A DNA stretch of 54,828 nt from Pseudomonas antarctica (GTDB lineage: Bacteria; Pseudomonadota; Gammaproteobacteria; Pseudomonadales; Pseudomonadaceae), in contig NZ_UYXQ01000027.1 of NCBI RefSeq assembly GCF_900624995.1, positions 1 to 54,828 on the forward strand. Direction: 5' to 3'. Shown here piece by piece: positions 10,094-18,792 of the stretch; the stretch's first letter is position 1; each line of letters begins with the position of its first letter. A model generated the notes under the pieces. That model did no database searches and was not told the DNA's origin. It worked only from the letters and a program-made list of their open reading frames with translations. The position numbers were made by a program, and so were the translations under genes.

Positions 10094-10197
10094 CGCACTT
10101 TATTGATGATCAACATGAGCCGGACAGCGGTTTGCACGACCGGCTGTAACAGCCATAATGCCCGCCATGATTTCCCCCAGACTTTGAAGGATCGCCC

Positions 10198-11754
10198 GTG
10201 AGCCAGTCCCTGATCGCTGCCCTGCAAAACCCGGCTTTGTATCCCCACCCGGTTGAAGCGTTTCAAGTTATCGAGACCCATATTTCCTGGGTCATTCTGA
10301 CGGGTCCCTTCGCTTATAAATTGAAGAAACCGATGAACTTCGGCTTCCTGGATTTCACCCAACTGGATGATCGAGGCCATTTCTGCAATGAAGAGCTGCG
10401 CCTCAACCAACGCCTGACCGAAGATTTGTATCTTGAAGTGTTGCCGATTACCGGCACCGCCGAAGCCCCGCAACTGGGCGGCGAAGGTCCGGTGATCGAG
10501 TACGCGTTGAAAATGCGCCAGTTCCCGCAAAGCCAACTGCTCAGCACCTTGCAAGCCAACGGCGAACTGACCAGCGCGCACATTGATCAAATGGCCAAGC
10601 AGATTGCGCATTTCCATCTCACCGCGCCGAAGGTTCCCCAGGAGCACTTGGCCGGCACGCCGGACGAGGTGATGGCGCCGATCAGCCAGAACTTCGAGCA
10701 GATCCGCCCGTTCCTCAGCGACAAGGCTGACCTGGCACAACTGGAAGCCCTGCAAGCCTGGGCTGAAAGCAGCTTCGAACGCCTCAAGCCGCTGCTGGTA
10801 CAGCGCAAGCTCGACGGCTTCACCCGCGAATGTCACGGCGATATCCACTTGGGCAACGCCACGCTGATAGACGGCCAGGTGGTGATCTTCGACTGCATTG
10901 AGTTCAACGAACCGTTCCGCTTCACCGATGTATGGGCCGACACCGGCTTCTTGGCGATGGACCTGGAAGACCGTGGCCTCAAATCCCTGGCACGTCGCTT
11001 TATCAGCCAGTACCTGGAATTGACTGGCGACTACCAAGGCCTCGAAGTACTGAACTTCTATAAAGCCTACCGAGCGTTGGTACGCGCCAAGATTGCGCTG
11101 TTCAGCATGCCGAGCGAAGCCAGCCCGGTGCAACGCGCCACCACCCTGCGCCAGTACCGCAACTACGCCAACCTGGCGGAAAGCTACAGCACCATTCCTT
11201 CGCGCTTCCTGGCAATTACCCACGGCGTATCGGCAGTCGGCAAAAGCCACGTTGCCATGCGCCTGGTGGAAGCATTGGGCGCTGTGCGCCTGCGTTCGGA
11301 CGTGGAGCGCAAACGCCTGTTTGGCCAGCAGCAAGTAGAGAACACGCCACAGGCCGGCATCTATGCGGCCGATGCCAGCGCCGCAACCTACGCTCGCCTG
11401 AATGAAATCGCCGATACCGTCTTGCGTGCCGGCTACCCGGTCGTGCTGGATGCGACCTTCTTGAAGCGCGAGCAGCGCGACGCGGCAGCCAAGATTGCCG
11501 AGGCCACCGGCGCGCCCTTCCTGATCCTGGACTGCAACGCACCACAAGCCGTTATCGCCAGCTGGCTGGCACAACGTCAGGCGGACAGAAACGATCCGTC
11601 CGACGCGACGCTGACCGTCATCGAAGAGCAGCAGGCCAATCGCGATCCGCTGACAGCCGAAGAGCTGCTCCTCAGCAAGCGCGTAGAGACCAATGAGAGT
11701 GGGACTCTGGATGCTCTGGTGGCGCACATTCGCCAGCGCCTGCCTGGCCTGTAA
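10198..11754 (+). CDS. Fused aminoglycoside-phosphotransferase-like kinase and P-loop ATPase/kinase
   Basis: This 518-residue two-domain protein is of unknown substrate. The N-terminal ~300 residues resemble the APH/choline kinase fold: the catalytic loop HGDIHLGN is at 213-220 and the metal-binding-like FDCIEFN at 231-237. The C-terminal third is a zeta-toxin/AAA-type P-loop domain with Walker A GVSAVGKS at 343-350. The start is GTG at 10198, with GAAGGA upstream. The gene is divergent from mrcB across 118 bases. It need not confer drug resistance; a small-molecule or tRNA/sugar kinase role is equally open. Confidence 0.9.
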   Translation: MSQSLIAALQNPALYPHPVEAFQVIETHISWVILTGPFAYKLKKPMNFGFLDFTQLDDRGHFCNEELRLNQRLTEDLYLEVLPITGTAEAPQLGGEGPVIEYALKMRQFPQSQLLSTLQANGELTSAHIDQMAKQIAHFHLTAPKVPQEHLAGTPDEVMAPISQNFEQIRPFLSDKADLAQLEALQAWAESSFERLKPLLVQRKLDGFTRECHGDIHLGNATLIDGQVVIFDCIEFNEPFRFTDVWADTGFLAMDLEDRGLKSLARRFISQYLELTGDYQGLEVLNFYKAYRALVRAKIALFSMPSEASPVQRATTLRQYRNYANLAESYSTIPSRFLAITHGVSAVGKSHVAMRLVEALGAVRLRSDVERKRLFGQQQVENTPQAGIYAADASAATYARLNEIADTVLRAGYPVVLDATFLKREQRDAAAKIAEATGAPFLILDCNAPQAVIASWLAQRQADRNDPSDATLTVIEEQQANRDPLTAEELLLSKRVETNESGTLDALVAHIRQRLPGL

Positions 11755-11766
11755 GAAATATTTCTT

Positions 11767-11796
11767 GGTCGTGTCACCTATCTACGGTGCACGACC
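11767..11796 (+). terminator. Stem-loop after the fused kinase gene
   Basis: A GGTCGTG/CACGACC stem (11767-11773 with 11790-11796), extended by an inner CACC/GGTG pairing, lies 12 bases past the stop codon. No T-run follows, so intrinsic termination would be weak. It may instead be an RNA-stabilising or Rho-assisted end. Confidence 0.4.
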
Positions 11797-11847
11797 CTGC
11801 AATAGTGGCACTATACTGGCGTCATAATTCCAACAGGAGTCGCCGTC

Positions 11848-12192
11848 ATGAGTCACCCCAAGCTTCTTGATACCCCGCTCTATGCGCTCCTGCACAAGGA
11901 CGACATTCGAGGCTTCAACCAGGAACGCCCTAAAGACGGGACTGTCGACATGCGCGGTGGCGACTTCCGTGGGCTGGACCTGCGTGATTTGAACGCCAGC
12001 GGCGTCGATTTCACCGACGCCTACTTCCGCTCTACCGACCTGCGTGGCCTGGATTTACGTGACTGCTCATTGGAAGGCGCCAGCCTTGCCCATGCACAGA
12101 TATCGGGCACCTATTTCCCACCTGAACTGACTGCCGACGAAATCCTGATGTCAGTCAATTTCGGCACTCGCCTGCGCTACCGCACCAAGTGA
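11848..12192 (+). CDS. Pentapeptide-repeat protein
   Basis: This 114-residue cytosolic protein has consecutive A(D/N)LxG-like pentapeptides between about residues 38 and 85 (for example DFRGLDLRDLNASGVDF and FRSTDLRGLDLRDCSLEG). They predict a short right-handed quadrilateral beta-helix. The flanks are non-repetitive, and the gene is preceded by a clear AACAGGAG ribosome-binding site. At about ten repeats it is far shorter than the gyrase-protecting Qnr/MfpA proteins, so no such role is claimed. The function is unknown. Confidence 0.88.
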   Translation: MSHPKLLDTPLYALLHKDDIRGFNQERPKDGTVDMRGGDFRGLDLRDLNASGVDFTDAYFRSTDLRGLDLRDCSLEGASLAHAQISGTYFPPELTADEILMSVNFGTRLRYRTK

Positions 12193-12205
12193 TGTCACCC
12201 ATCGG

Positions 12206-12233
12206 ACCCGGCTACGCGTCACGCGTACCGGGT
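12206..12233 (+). terminator. GC-rich stem-loop after the pentapeptide gene
   Basis: A long stem (12206-12219 with 12221-12233, one bulged base) centred on ACGCGT lies 13 bases after the stop codon. It has no T-tract. It could be a weak terminator or a palindromic protein-binding site. Confidence 0.4.
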
Positions 12234-12395
12234 GATTCGCGCCTGCCTGCCCTCCCCCCCAATAAAACATTCTTATAATCTTTTCAGCCGTTCCCGACCA
12301 AAGAAGTACGCTTTTCCTACTGAGCGCTACACTCCTTTTCAGGCTTGCCTGGTCACGATACCCACCGCACCATTCGGCCGTCGCAAGGAGGCTTG

Positions 12396-12668
12396 ATGAA
12401 CGATGAGCTGCAACACCTGAAAAACCTTGGCAAGACGTCGGCGCAGTGGCTGCACGCGGTGGGCATCCACAGTGCGTCCGACTTGCGCCGCTTGGGGGCG
12501 GTTGATGCCTACCGAGCCGTGCGGACTCGCGGGTTCCGGGCATCGAAGGTATTGCTGTATGCAATTGAAGGCGCGTTGATGGATGTGCACTGGAATGACA
12601 TTCCGACGGAGCGCAAGGAAGCGTTGAACCGACAGCTGGATGCTATTTCAGCACGCCCGAAGAATTAG
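12396..12668 (+). CDS. TfoX/Sxy C-terminal-domain protein
   Basis: This 90-residue protein consists only of the helical C-terminal domain of TfoX/Sxy (LKNLGKTSAQWLHAVGI, then a helix-hairpin-helix-like SASDLRRLGAVDAY). In Sxy the N-terminal domain is needed to help CRP induce competence genes. That domain is absent here, so a competence role cannot be assumed. The ATG at 12396 is chosen because AAGGAGG lies at 12385-12391. It is not obviously in an operon; the prrF promoter follows. Confidence 0.85.
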   Translation: MNDELQHLKNLGKTSAQWLHAVGIHSASDLRRLGAVDAYRAVRTRGFRASKVLLYAIEGALMDVHWNDIPTERKEALNRQLDAISARPKN

Positions 12669-12745
12669 CTCAGCGATCAAGCCCAGTGTTTTCGGGCCCT
12701 TAAAACAAGTATTCAAGAAAACCAGCAGCACGACGAAAACAAATG

Positions 12746-12773
12746 TTGACTCTCAAATGAGAATCGTTATGAT
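12746..12773 (+). promoter_or_regulatory. prrF: Promoter of the prrF small RNA
   Basis: There is a -35 TTGACT (12746-12751), a 16-base spacer and a -10 TATGAT (12768-12773), followed by a start near base 12780. The -10 lies inside the Fur box, so iron-loaded Fur should block RNA polymerase directly. Confidence 0.8.
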
Positions 12774-12777
12774 TATC
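12759..12777 (+). promoter_or_regulatory. Fur box controlling prrF
   Basis: GAGAATCGTTATGATTATC matches the 19-base Fur consensus at 14 of 19 positions and covers the -10 element. Fur repression under high iron is the known control of PrrF RNAs in Pseudomonas. Confidence 0.85.
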
Positions 12778-12779
12778 AC

Positions 12780-12892
12780 AACTGATCGCGAGATCAGCCG
12801 ATAACTGAAAGACCATTGGTTCGGACTCTCAGATTATCTCCTCATCAGGCTAATCACGGTTATTTGACCCGGCTCTTGCCGGGTCTTTTTTT
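12780..12892 (+). ncRNA. prrF: PrrF iron-responsive small RNA
   Basis: This ~113-nucleotide RNA is recognised by the PrrF core between about 12825 and 12861, including CTCTCAGATTATCTCC and CATCAGGCTAATCACGG, and by the 5' AACTGATCGCGAGATCAGC stem. It ends at a terminator (stem 12866-12873/12878-12885 followed by T7). PrrF base-pairs with mRNAs of iron-rich proteins (for example sodB, sdh, aconitase) when iron is scarce. Only one copy is present here, unlike the tandem prrF1-prrF2 pair of P. aeruginosa. Its end lies 19 bases from the convergent hmuV stop. Confidence 0.92.
12866..12892 (+). terminator. prrF intrinsic terminator
   Basis: An 8-bp GC-rich stem (12866-12873 with 12878-12885) with a CTTG-type loop and seven Ts. 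It points towards the 3' end of hmuV and ends PrrF. Confidence 0.92.
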
Positions 12893-12911
12893 GCCGATAA
12901 AAAAGCTAACC

Positions 12912-13679
12912 TCAGCGCGTGATAATCAACGGATGCCCACGCTCCGGATGCGGTTGCACTAACACATCCAGACCAAACACAGCCTTGAGCGGCTCAGGTC
13001 GCAAGACTTCTGCAGGCGTATCCAAGGCATGTGGACGCCCATCCTCCAGTAACAGAATTCGATCACAGTAGCGGGCTGCCAGATTCAGGTCATGGAGGAT
13101 CACCAACACCGCTGCGCCTCGATCAGCGAAGCTGCGGATGGCCTGCAAGGTTGTGTGCTGATGCAACGGGTCAAGCATTGACGTCGGCTCATCCAACAGC
13201 AACGTCTGCCCCGCTTCACCTGGCCATAACTGCGCCAACACCCGCGCCAGGTGCACACGTTGGCGCTCGCCGCCAGACAACGCCAAGTAACTGCGACCAC
13301 TCAAGTGCCCGACATCCGCCGCTTGCAACGCTGCGTTGACGATCTCGTCATCGCGCACTCGCCCGGTCTGATGCGGCAAACGCCCCATGCCGACGACCTC
13401 TTCGACCCGAAAGGCAAAGTCCAGGGTCGACGTTTGCGGCAGGACCGCCAGGCGTTGTGCACGCTGCGAGCCACTCCAGCTCTTCAGCTCTTGCTGATCA
13501 AGCCATACCTTGCCCTGATCCGGATGCAACTCACCGCACAGCGCGCCGAGCAAGGTACTTTTGCCGGCACCATTGGGCCCTAGCACGCCGAGCACTTCGC
13601 CCGGCAAAAGGTCCAGGCTGACATCGGCCAACACACTCTTGCGACCGCGCCGGATCTGCAGCGCTTCCACTCGCAGCAT
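12912..13679 (-). CDS. hmuV: Heme ABC transporter ATP-binding protein
   Basis: This 255-residue cytosolic ATPase powers heme transfer through HmuU. Walker A is GPNGAGKST near residues 35-43, the ABC signature is LSGGERQRV, and Walker B is LLLDEPTS, with a downstream switch histidine in VILHDLN. Its ATG overlaps the hmuU stop by one base. It is the last gene of hmuTUV, and its 3' end faces prrF. Confidence 0.94.
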   Translation of the reverse strand: MLRVEALQIRRGRKSVLADVSLDLLPGEVLGVLGPNGAGKSTLLGALCGELHPDQGKVWLDQQELKSWSGSQRAQRLAVLPQTSTLDFAFRVEEVVGMGRLPHQTGRVRDDEIVNAALQAADVGHLSGRSYLALSGGERQRVHLARVLAQLWPGEAGQTLLLDEPTSMLDPLHQHTTLQAIRSFADRGAAVLVILHDLNLAARYCDRILLLEDGRPHALDTPAEVLRPEPLKAVFGLDVLVQPHPERGHPLIITR

Positions 13680-14716
13680 CAGGCACGCCCCCGTAACAAC
13701 AGATAGAGAAAAAAGGGTGCACCGATAAACGCCGTCACGATGCCGATCGGCAATTCAGCCGGCGCCAGAGCCAAACGCGCCACCAGGTCAGCAAACAGCA
13801 ACAAACTCGCGCCCGCCAGCACCGAAGCCGGCAACAGCACCCGATGATCCGGGCCCGCCAGCAACCGCACCAAGTGCGGTACTACCAGCCCGACAAACCC
13901 AATCATGCCCGCCGCCGCCACTGCCGCCCCCACGCCCAGCGCGGTGCAGAACACCAGTTCACGCTTAAGCCTCTCCACATCAACCCCAAGGTGACTGGCC
14001 TCGGACTCACCCAGCAACAGTGCATTTAGCGCCTTGGCCCGACGCGGCAACCACAGCGCCACACCGGCGCTCACCAGCAGCAGCGGCCACAACCGCGAAT
14101 AACTCGCGCCATTGAGGCTGCCCAGGTTCCAGAAGGTCAGAGTACGCAAGGTGGCATCGTCCGCCAGATAGGTAAACAACCCCACCGCCGAACTGGCGAG
14201 GGCTGTAAGGGCGATGCCGGCAAGCAGCATCGTCGCGACATTAGTTTGGCCGTTACGACGCCCCAGGCGATAGACCAGGGCCGTGACCCCCAACCCGCCC
14301 AGAAAGGCACATAACGACAGTAAGTAAGGCCCAACCGCATCCGGCAGACCGCCAAACAACGAACCACCCACAATCGCAACCGCTGCCCCCAGCGCCGCAC
14401 CACTGGACACCCCGACCAACCCCGGATCAGCCAGCGGGTTACGAAACAACCCCTGCATTGCCACACCCGACAAGGCCAGCACGCCGCCGACCGCCAGGCC
14501 GAGCAATGTGCGTGGCAGGCGAATCTGCCCCAGGATCAATTCGGCTTGCTCCAGGCCCTGGGCTTCAATTGGCACGCCCATCAAGCGCAAGGCGGCCCGC
14601 AGCGTATCCAGCAACGGCAGGCTGACCGGCCCCAGGGCCAATGAGAGCCAGGTTGCCAATACACACAACAGTGCCAGCCCGATAAATAGCGTTTTAGGTT
14701 TAACCAGAGTGGTCAT
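13679..14716 (-). CDS. hmuU: Heme ABC transporter permease
   Basis: This 345-residue FecCD/BtuC-family permease has about ten hydrophobic helices, beginning with a segment at ~9-28. The conserved [27 protein letters not shown] region and the cytoplasmic coupling helix near [17 protein letters not shown] are visible. It forms a dimer with HmuV. Its start overlaps the hmuT stop by four bases (ATGA), giving a tightly coupled operon. Confidence 0.94.
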   Translation of the reverse strand: MTTLVKPKTLFIGLALLCVLATWLSLALGPVSLPLLDTLRAALRLMGVPIEAQGLEQAELILGQIRLPRTLLGLAVGGVLALSGVAMQGLFRNPLADPGLVGVSSGAALGAAVAIVGGSLFGGLPDAVGPYLLSLCAFLGGLGVTALVYRLGRRNGQTNVATMLLAGIALTALASSAVGLFTYLADDATLRTLTFWNLGSLNGASYSRLWPLLLVSAGVALWLPRRAKALNALLLGESEASHLGVDVERLKRELVFCTALGVGAAVAAAGMIGFVGLVVPHLVRLLAGPDHRVLLPASVLAGASLLLFADLVARLALAPAELPIGIVTAFIGAPFFLYLLLRGRA

Positions 14717-15591
14717 GGGGCAGGCTTAGCCTGAGACGGATAAAACCCGGCAGACAGTTTCACCAGGCTTTGCGGCAAACGTGGTCCCAGACCGCCAACC
14801 AGCAGGGTCGGGTCCAGCTCAAACACCCGGCCATTCTTGGCCGCAGGGGTTGCGGCCAAAATCGGGTTTTCCTTGAACAAAGCCGCACGCGCCGCATCAC
14901 CGGTCAGGGCGCGATCAGCAAACACCAGCACATCAGGACTCAACCCTGCCAACGACTCCACCGAAAACGGTTTATAGCCGGTGTGGGTTGCCAGGTTGTG
15001 CCCGCCCGCCTGTTGCAACAGCCAATCGGCGGCGGTGTCTTTACCCGCAATCAGCGGCTTTCCGCCTGCATGGCCGAGCAACAACAGCACACCTGGCGCC
15101 TTTTGCGTGGCCTGGGCCTGTGTGACCCAACGCTTCTGCTGCTTGAGCGCTTGTTCATACCCGGCAAACAATTCGTCGGCTTTCGCCTCATTGCCCAGCA
15201 ACTTGCCCAAGTGCTGCAGATTACCTTCCAACGTCGCAAGATCCGGCTCGGCCGAAAACATCTCCACCTGCACGCCCGCCCCACGAATCTGCGCAAGCAC
15301 CGGCGGCGGCCCCATCTCTTCGGTACCCACGAGTACTTGCGGGCGCAGGCTGAGGATGCCTTCAGCCGATAGCTGCCGCTGGTAACCGATGCTCGGTAAC
15401 GCCGTCAGCGATTGCGGGTGCTGGCTGGTGGTATCCACGCCCACCAACTTCGACTCGCCGCCCAAGGCCGTCACCCATTCCGACAACGCACCACCGGCAC
15501 TCACCCAGCGTTGTGGCAGTTCAGAGGCTTGCGCCCCGTGGTTGACCAGCAGTGAGGCAACAAGCGCAATAGCGCTGGTACTCAGGCGCAT
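14713..15591 (-). CDS. hmuT: Periplasmic heme-binding protein of the ABC transporter
   Basis: This 292-residue class III solute-binding protein has a Sec signal ending near HGAQA/SEL (about residue 22). The Tyr in PSIGYQRQLSAEG occupies the region that supplies the axial heme ligand in PhuT/ShuT. The ATG at 15591 is chosen because the signal peptide begins there and AAGGA lies 11 bases upstream; an earlier in-frame codon at 15621 would add ten polar residues. No outer-membrane heme receptor or PhuS-like gene lies nearby. A Fur-like site lies upstream. Confidence 0.92.
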   Translation of the reverse strand: MRLSTSAIALVASLLVNHGAQASELPQRWVSAGGALSEWVTALGGESKLVGVDTTSQHPQSLTALPSIGYQRQLSAEGILSLRPQVLVGTEEMGPPPVLAQIRGAGVQVEMFSAEPDLATLEGNLQHLGKLLGNEAKADELFAGYEQALKQQKRWVTQAQATQKAPGVLLLLGHAGGKPLIAGKDTAADWLLQQAGGHNLATHTGYKPFSVESLAGLSPDVLVFADRALTGDAARAALFKENPILAATPAAKNGRVFELDPTLLVGGLGPRLPQSLVKLSAGFYPSQAKPAP

Positions 15592-15704
15592 AACAGGGTT
15601 TCCTTCCAAGGGCAGGGCCACTCAAACGCTCATCGATGTGACAGATTAAGCCTGCCTGGCATCGTACTGAGCGCCCAATCAGCTAACGGGCGAAGCCGGC
15701 ATTT

Positions 15705-15723
15705 GATAATTGTTTGCATTTGA
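15705..15723. promoter_or_regulatory. Weak Fur-like site between hmuT and the Rieske gene
   Basis: Read on the minus strand, this site matches the Fur consensus at 12 of 19 positions. It is centred about 120 bases before the hmuT ATG and ~30 before the divergent Rieske gene. Heme transport genes are usually Fur-controlled, so the placement is sensible, but the match is only moderate. Confidence 0.5.
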
Positions 15724-15747
15724 ACGTCAAGGCACTTAAGGATTGAA

Positions 15748-16065
15748 ATGAAGTTTCTCTGCTCCTCCGATACCCTCGCGCCCAACAGCAGCCTCGGCTT
15801 TGAGATCGACGGTTGCAAGCTGTTGGCCGTACGCCGGGACGGCGTTGCCTACTTCTATATCAACCGCTGCCCGCATCGCGGTATCCCGCTGGAATGGCAG
15901 CCCGACCAGTTCCTCGACACCAGCGCCAGCCTGATCCAGTGCGCCACCCACGGCGCATTGTTCCTGATCGAGAGCGGCGAATGCATCGCCGGCCCCTGCG
16001 CGGGCCAGAGCCTCACCGCCCTGCCCGGCCGCGAAGACGCGCAGGGCTTGTGGGTGGAACTCTAG
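15748..16065 (+). CDS. Small Rieske [2Fe-2S] protein
   Basis: This 105-residue, single-domain cytosolic ferredoxin-like protein has both cluster motifs complete: CPHRG with Cys41/His43, and CATHGALF with Cys65/His68. It probably carries electrons for an oxygenase or reductase that is not encoded nearby. It is divergent from hmuT, and its stop overlaps the convergent sfsA stop by four bases. The shared Fur-like site hints at iron control, which is an inference. Confidence 0.9.
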   Translation: MKFLCSSDTLAPNSSLGFEIDGCKLLAVRRDGVAYFYINRCPHRGIPLEWQPDQFLDTSASLIQCATHGALFLIESGECIAGPCAGQSLTALPGREDAQGLWVEL

Positions 16066-16775
16066 TCGCCGATCAGCACATCCAAGCGGCGGTCGACGTA
16101 AATTTCCTCAGCCGTGACGTGTACACCGTAGGCCAGCACTTCCACGCCAGCAGCCTTAGCCTCACGCAACGCTGCAGCGTAACCGGCGTCGATTTCCACG
16201 GCCGGGCGCACCGCTTCGATCCCTGACAGGTTGACGCAATACAACTGCACCGCCCGCACGCCATCGCGCGCCAGGTGTGCCAGCTCACGCAAGTGCTTGG
16301 CGCCGCGCTGGGTTACAGCGTCGGGAAAAGCTGCCACCGCCGTGCCATCAAAGCCCAGAGTGACGCTTTTGACTTCGACATACGCCGCGCCTTGCGGGTA
16401 GTCCAGGCGAAAATCGATGCGGCTTTTCTCCTGACCGTAAGGCACTTCGCGCTTCAAGGCGGTAAAGCCATTGAGCTCGGTGATAACCCCGGCATGCAAC
16501 GCCTCCTCAACCAACTGATTGGCGCGCGCCGTGTTGACGCACGCCAGCCTGCCCTGGGGCGTTTCGGCAATCTCCCAAGTGCCTGGCAATTTGCGCTTGG
16601 GGTCGGTGGAGCGACTGAACCAGAGCTGGCCGCCCTCCACCATGCAATTGAGCATCGAACCGGTGTTCGGGCAGTGAATAGTCAGCAGCTCGCCGGTAAC
16701 GGTTTCGATATCGGTGAGAAAGCGCTTGTAGCGGCGAATCAGCCGCGCTGCTTCGAGAGGAGGATGAAAACGCAT
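16062..16775 (-). CDS. sfsA: SfsA family DNA/RNA nuclease
   Basis: This 237-residue family protein was named for sugar-fermentation stimulation in E. coli and is now seen as a nuclease-fold DNA-binding protein. Typical segments are [12 protein letters not shown] near residue 33 and the nuclease-like core [23 protein letters not shown] (~130-152) with acidic and lysine residues. Its ATG overlaps the aminotransferase stop by one base, so the two are co-transcribed. The cellular role in Pseudomonas is unclear. Confidence 0.93.
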   Translation of the reverse strand: MRFHPPLEAARLIRRYKRFLTDIETVTGELLTIHCPNTGSMLNCMVEGGQLWFSRSTDPKRKLPGTWEIAETPQGRLACVNTARANQLVEEALHAGVITELNGFTALKREVPYGQEKSRIDFRLDYPQGAAYVEVKSVTLGFDGTAVAAFPDAVTQRGAKHLRELAHLARDGVRAVQLYCVNLSGIEAVRPAVEIDAGYAAALREAKAAGVEVLAYGVHVTAEEIYVDRRLDVLIGD

Positions 16776-17947
16776 CAGCCTTGCCAGCTCCGCAAACCAC
16801 GGGCGATGCGTTCCACCGCCTCCTGTAGCCGATCGAGGTTTTGCGTGTAGGCAAAACGCACATGGTGACCGGCTTGATAGCGGCCGAAATCCAGCCCCGG
16901 CGTGAAGGCTACGTGTTCGGTTTCGAGGAAATGACCGCAGAACGCGAAGGCATCACCGCCGAACGCGCTGATATCGGCATACAAATAGAACGCGCCTTCC
17001 GGCTCTACGGCAATGCCGAAGCCCAACTCGCGCAGGGCGGGCAGGAGGAAGTCGCGACGGCGACCGAATTCGGCGCGGCGCTCTTCCAGAATGCTCAAGG
17101 TTTGCGGGGTAAAGCAGGCCAACGCCGCGTACTGGGCCATGCTCGGCGCGCTGATGTAGAGGTTCTGTGCCAGCTTCTCCAACTCGCCTACGGCGGCAGG
17201 CGGCGCCACCAACCAACCGAGGCGCCAGCCGGTCATGCCGAAATACTTCGAAAAACTATTTAGGACAAAAGCGTCATCGTCGACTTCCAGAACGCTGGCG
17301 GCATCGGTGCCGTAAGTAAGGCCGTGATAGATCTCATCCACCACCAAGTGACCGTCGCGTGCCTGGATCGCGGCCGACAACCCCGCCAATTCGTCCCGCG
17401 TGAGAATGGTGCCAGTCGGGTTAGCCGGAGACGCGACCAGTGCGCCCACGCTGTCCTGGTCCCAATGCTTGGCCACCAGGTCGGTGGTCAGTTGATAGCG
17501 CACGTCCGGGCCGACCGGCACCAGTTGCGCCGCGCCTTCCACCAAGCGCAGGAAATGTCGGTTGCACGGGTAGCCTGGGTCGGCGAGCAACCAATGTTTG
17601 CCGGGGTCGACCAGCAAGCTGCTCGCCAGCAGCAAGGCGCCAGAGCCTCCGGGCGTGATCAGGATGCGCCCAGGATCAATGCTCAGCCCGTAGCGCTGCT
17701 GGTAAAACCCGCTGATGGCCTCGCGCAACTCGGGCAGCCCACGGGCCGCGGTGTAACGGGTTTTGCCGCTGGCCAATGCCGCCTGGCCGGCCTGGATGAT
17801 CGGCTCGGCGGTGGTGAAGTCCGGCTCGCCGATCTCCAAATGGATCACATCATGACCGGCTGCCTGCAGTTCATTGGCTCGCGCCAGCAACGCCATGACA
17901 TGAAACGGTTCGATGGCGCGACTGCGCGCACTGTAGGGCTGAGCCAT
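16775..17947 (-). CDS. PLP-dependent aminotransferase, class I/II
   Basis: This 390-residue enzyme has fold type I. The PLP-binding lysine lies in [16 protein letters not shown] (about residue 235), and the cofactor-contacting Asp in [10 protein letters not shown] and the Arg in [10 protein letters not shown] near the C-terminus are present. The substrate cannot be read from sequence: aspartate, alanine/valine or aromatic amino acids are all possible. It is the first gene of a two-gene unit with sfsA. Confidence 0.92.
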   Translation of the reverse strand: MAQPYSARSRAIEPFHVMALLARANELQAAGHDVIHLEIGEPDFTTAEPIIQAGQAALASGKTRYTAARGLPELREAISGFYQQRYGLSIDPGRILITPGGSGALLLASSLLVDPGKHWLLADPGYPCNRHFLRLVEGAAQLVPVGPDVRYQLTTDLVAKHWDQDSVGALVASPANPTGTILTRDELAGLSAAIQARDGHLVVDEIYHGLTYGTDAASVLEVDDDAFVLNSFSKYFGMTGWRLGWLVAPPAAVGELEKLAQNLYISAPSMAQYAALACFTPQTLSILEERRAEFGRRRDFLLPALRELGFGIAVEPEGAFYLYADISAFGGDAFAFCGHFLETEHVAFTPGLDFGRYQAGHHVRFAYTQNLDRLQEAVERIARGLRSWQG

Positions 17948-18268
17948 TAGCCTTCCTTCAACGGTGAGGACAAAATCAGGATTCTACCGAACCCTCACGG
18001 TAAAACATGCTCTATTGCCTGCTCGGCCGTCCACGATGAACCCAGCACGCGCTTGCAAAACGACTAAAATCAACAGTCGAGACACGCTATACCCAGCCAT
18101 GGCGGGCTGCTGCTGTTTGCAACCCCGCCGCGCTGGACCTCGACAACCGGGAGTGGCGCACCCTGAATCTATCTGGTAAGTTCGCCCGCTTGCAGCCGCA
18201 GGGCCGGCAGGTGTCGGTGACGTTGCAATCCTGCGCAATGGATTAGAAGAGTGAGAGGCGGTCTATTC
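17948..18268 (+). other. Gap before dksA with a coding-like but start-less frame
   Basis: These 320 bases separate divergent genes and must hold promoters for dksA and the aminotransferase. A plus-strand frame stays open from about 18038 to TAG at 18244-18246. Its last 37 codons (from 18133) read like real protein (LDLDNREWRTLNLSG...), but there is no ATG/GTG start in frame and no ribosome-binding site. It may be the tail of a decayed gene or chance. No RNA gene was recognised. Confidence 0.35.
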
Positions 18269-18709
18269 ATGTCCACCCAAGCAAAGCAACAGCAGCAGAG
18301 CCTCAGTGGCTTCACACCTTACGTCGAAACGAAAGGTGAGGAGTACATGGGCAAGCCCATGCGCCAGCACTTCACCAAGATCCTGCAAAAGTGGAAGCAG
18401 GACTTGATGCAAGAGGTCGACCGCACCGTTGACCACATGAAGGACGAAGCCGCCAACTTCCCGGACCCGGCAGACCGTGCCAGCCAGGAAGAGGAATTCG
18501 CCCTCGAACTGCGCGCCCGTGATCGTGAACGCAAGCTGATCAAGAAAATCGACAAAACGCTGCAACTGATCGAAGACGAGGAATATGGCTGGTGCGAATC
18601 CTGCGGCGTCGAGATTGGTATTCGCCGCCTGGAAGCCCGCCCAACCGCGGACCTGTGCGTAGACTGCAAGACCTTGGCTGAAATCAAGGAAAAACAGGTC
18701 GGCAAGTAA
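18269..18709 (+). CDS. dksA: RNA polymerase-binding transcription factor DksA
   Basis: This 146-residue protein enters the RNA polymerase secondary channel and works with ppGpp to repress rRNA and activate biosynthetic promoters. The coiled coil (~30-105) carries the tip motif DPADRA, with Asp66, Asp69 and Ala71. The zinc finger has all four cysteines (109, 112, 130, 133), so this is the zinc-dependent DksA1 type. The ATG at 18269 gives the family length; a further six codons upstream are open but lack support. A strong terminator follows. Confidence 0.97.
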   Translation: MSTQAKQQQQSLSGFTPYVETKGEEYMGKPMRQHFTKILQKWKQDLMQEVDRTVDHMKDEAANFPDPADRASQEEEFALELRARDRERKLIKKIDKTLQLIEDEEYGWCESCGVEIGIRRLEARPTADLCVDCKTLAEIKEKQVGK

Positions 18710-18726
18710 TCCTGCCGAGCTGAACG

Positions 18727-18753
18727 AATGGGGCGTGCAAACGCCCCATTTTT
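18727..18753 (+). terminator. dksA terminator
   Basis: A perfect 10-bp stem (18727-18736 with 18741-18750), loop GCAA, then further Ts. It ends dksA before gluQ, which starts 39 bases later. Confidence 0.9.
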
Positions 18754-18792
18754 GTTTCTGGCGTTTACCGATTTTCCAGTAGTATCCGGTCC

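Noticed and set aside
8505..10106. 533-codon open frame antisense to mrcB
   Set aside because: Shadow of the PBP1B gene; no motif.
10048..11727. 559-codon minus-strand frame opposite the fused kinase gene
   Set aside because: No domain; the plus strand has P-loop and kinase motifs with a proper ribosome-binding site.
10198..11754. Aminoglycoside resistance gene
   Set aside because: Only the fold motif is shared; the fused P-loop domain and core-genome position argue for a housekeeping role.
12396..12668. Competence regulator TfoX/Sxy
   Set aside because: Only the C-terminal domain is present; the N-terminal domain needed for regulation is absent.
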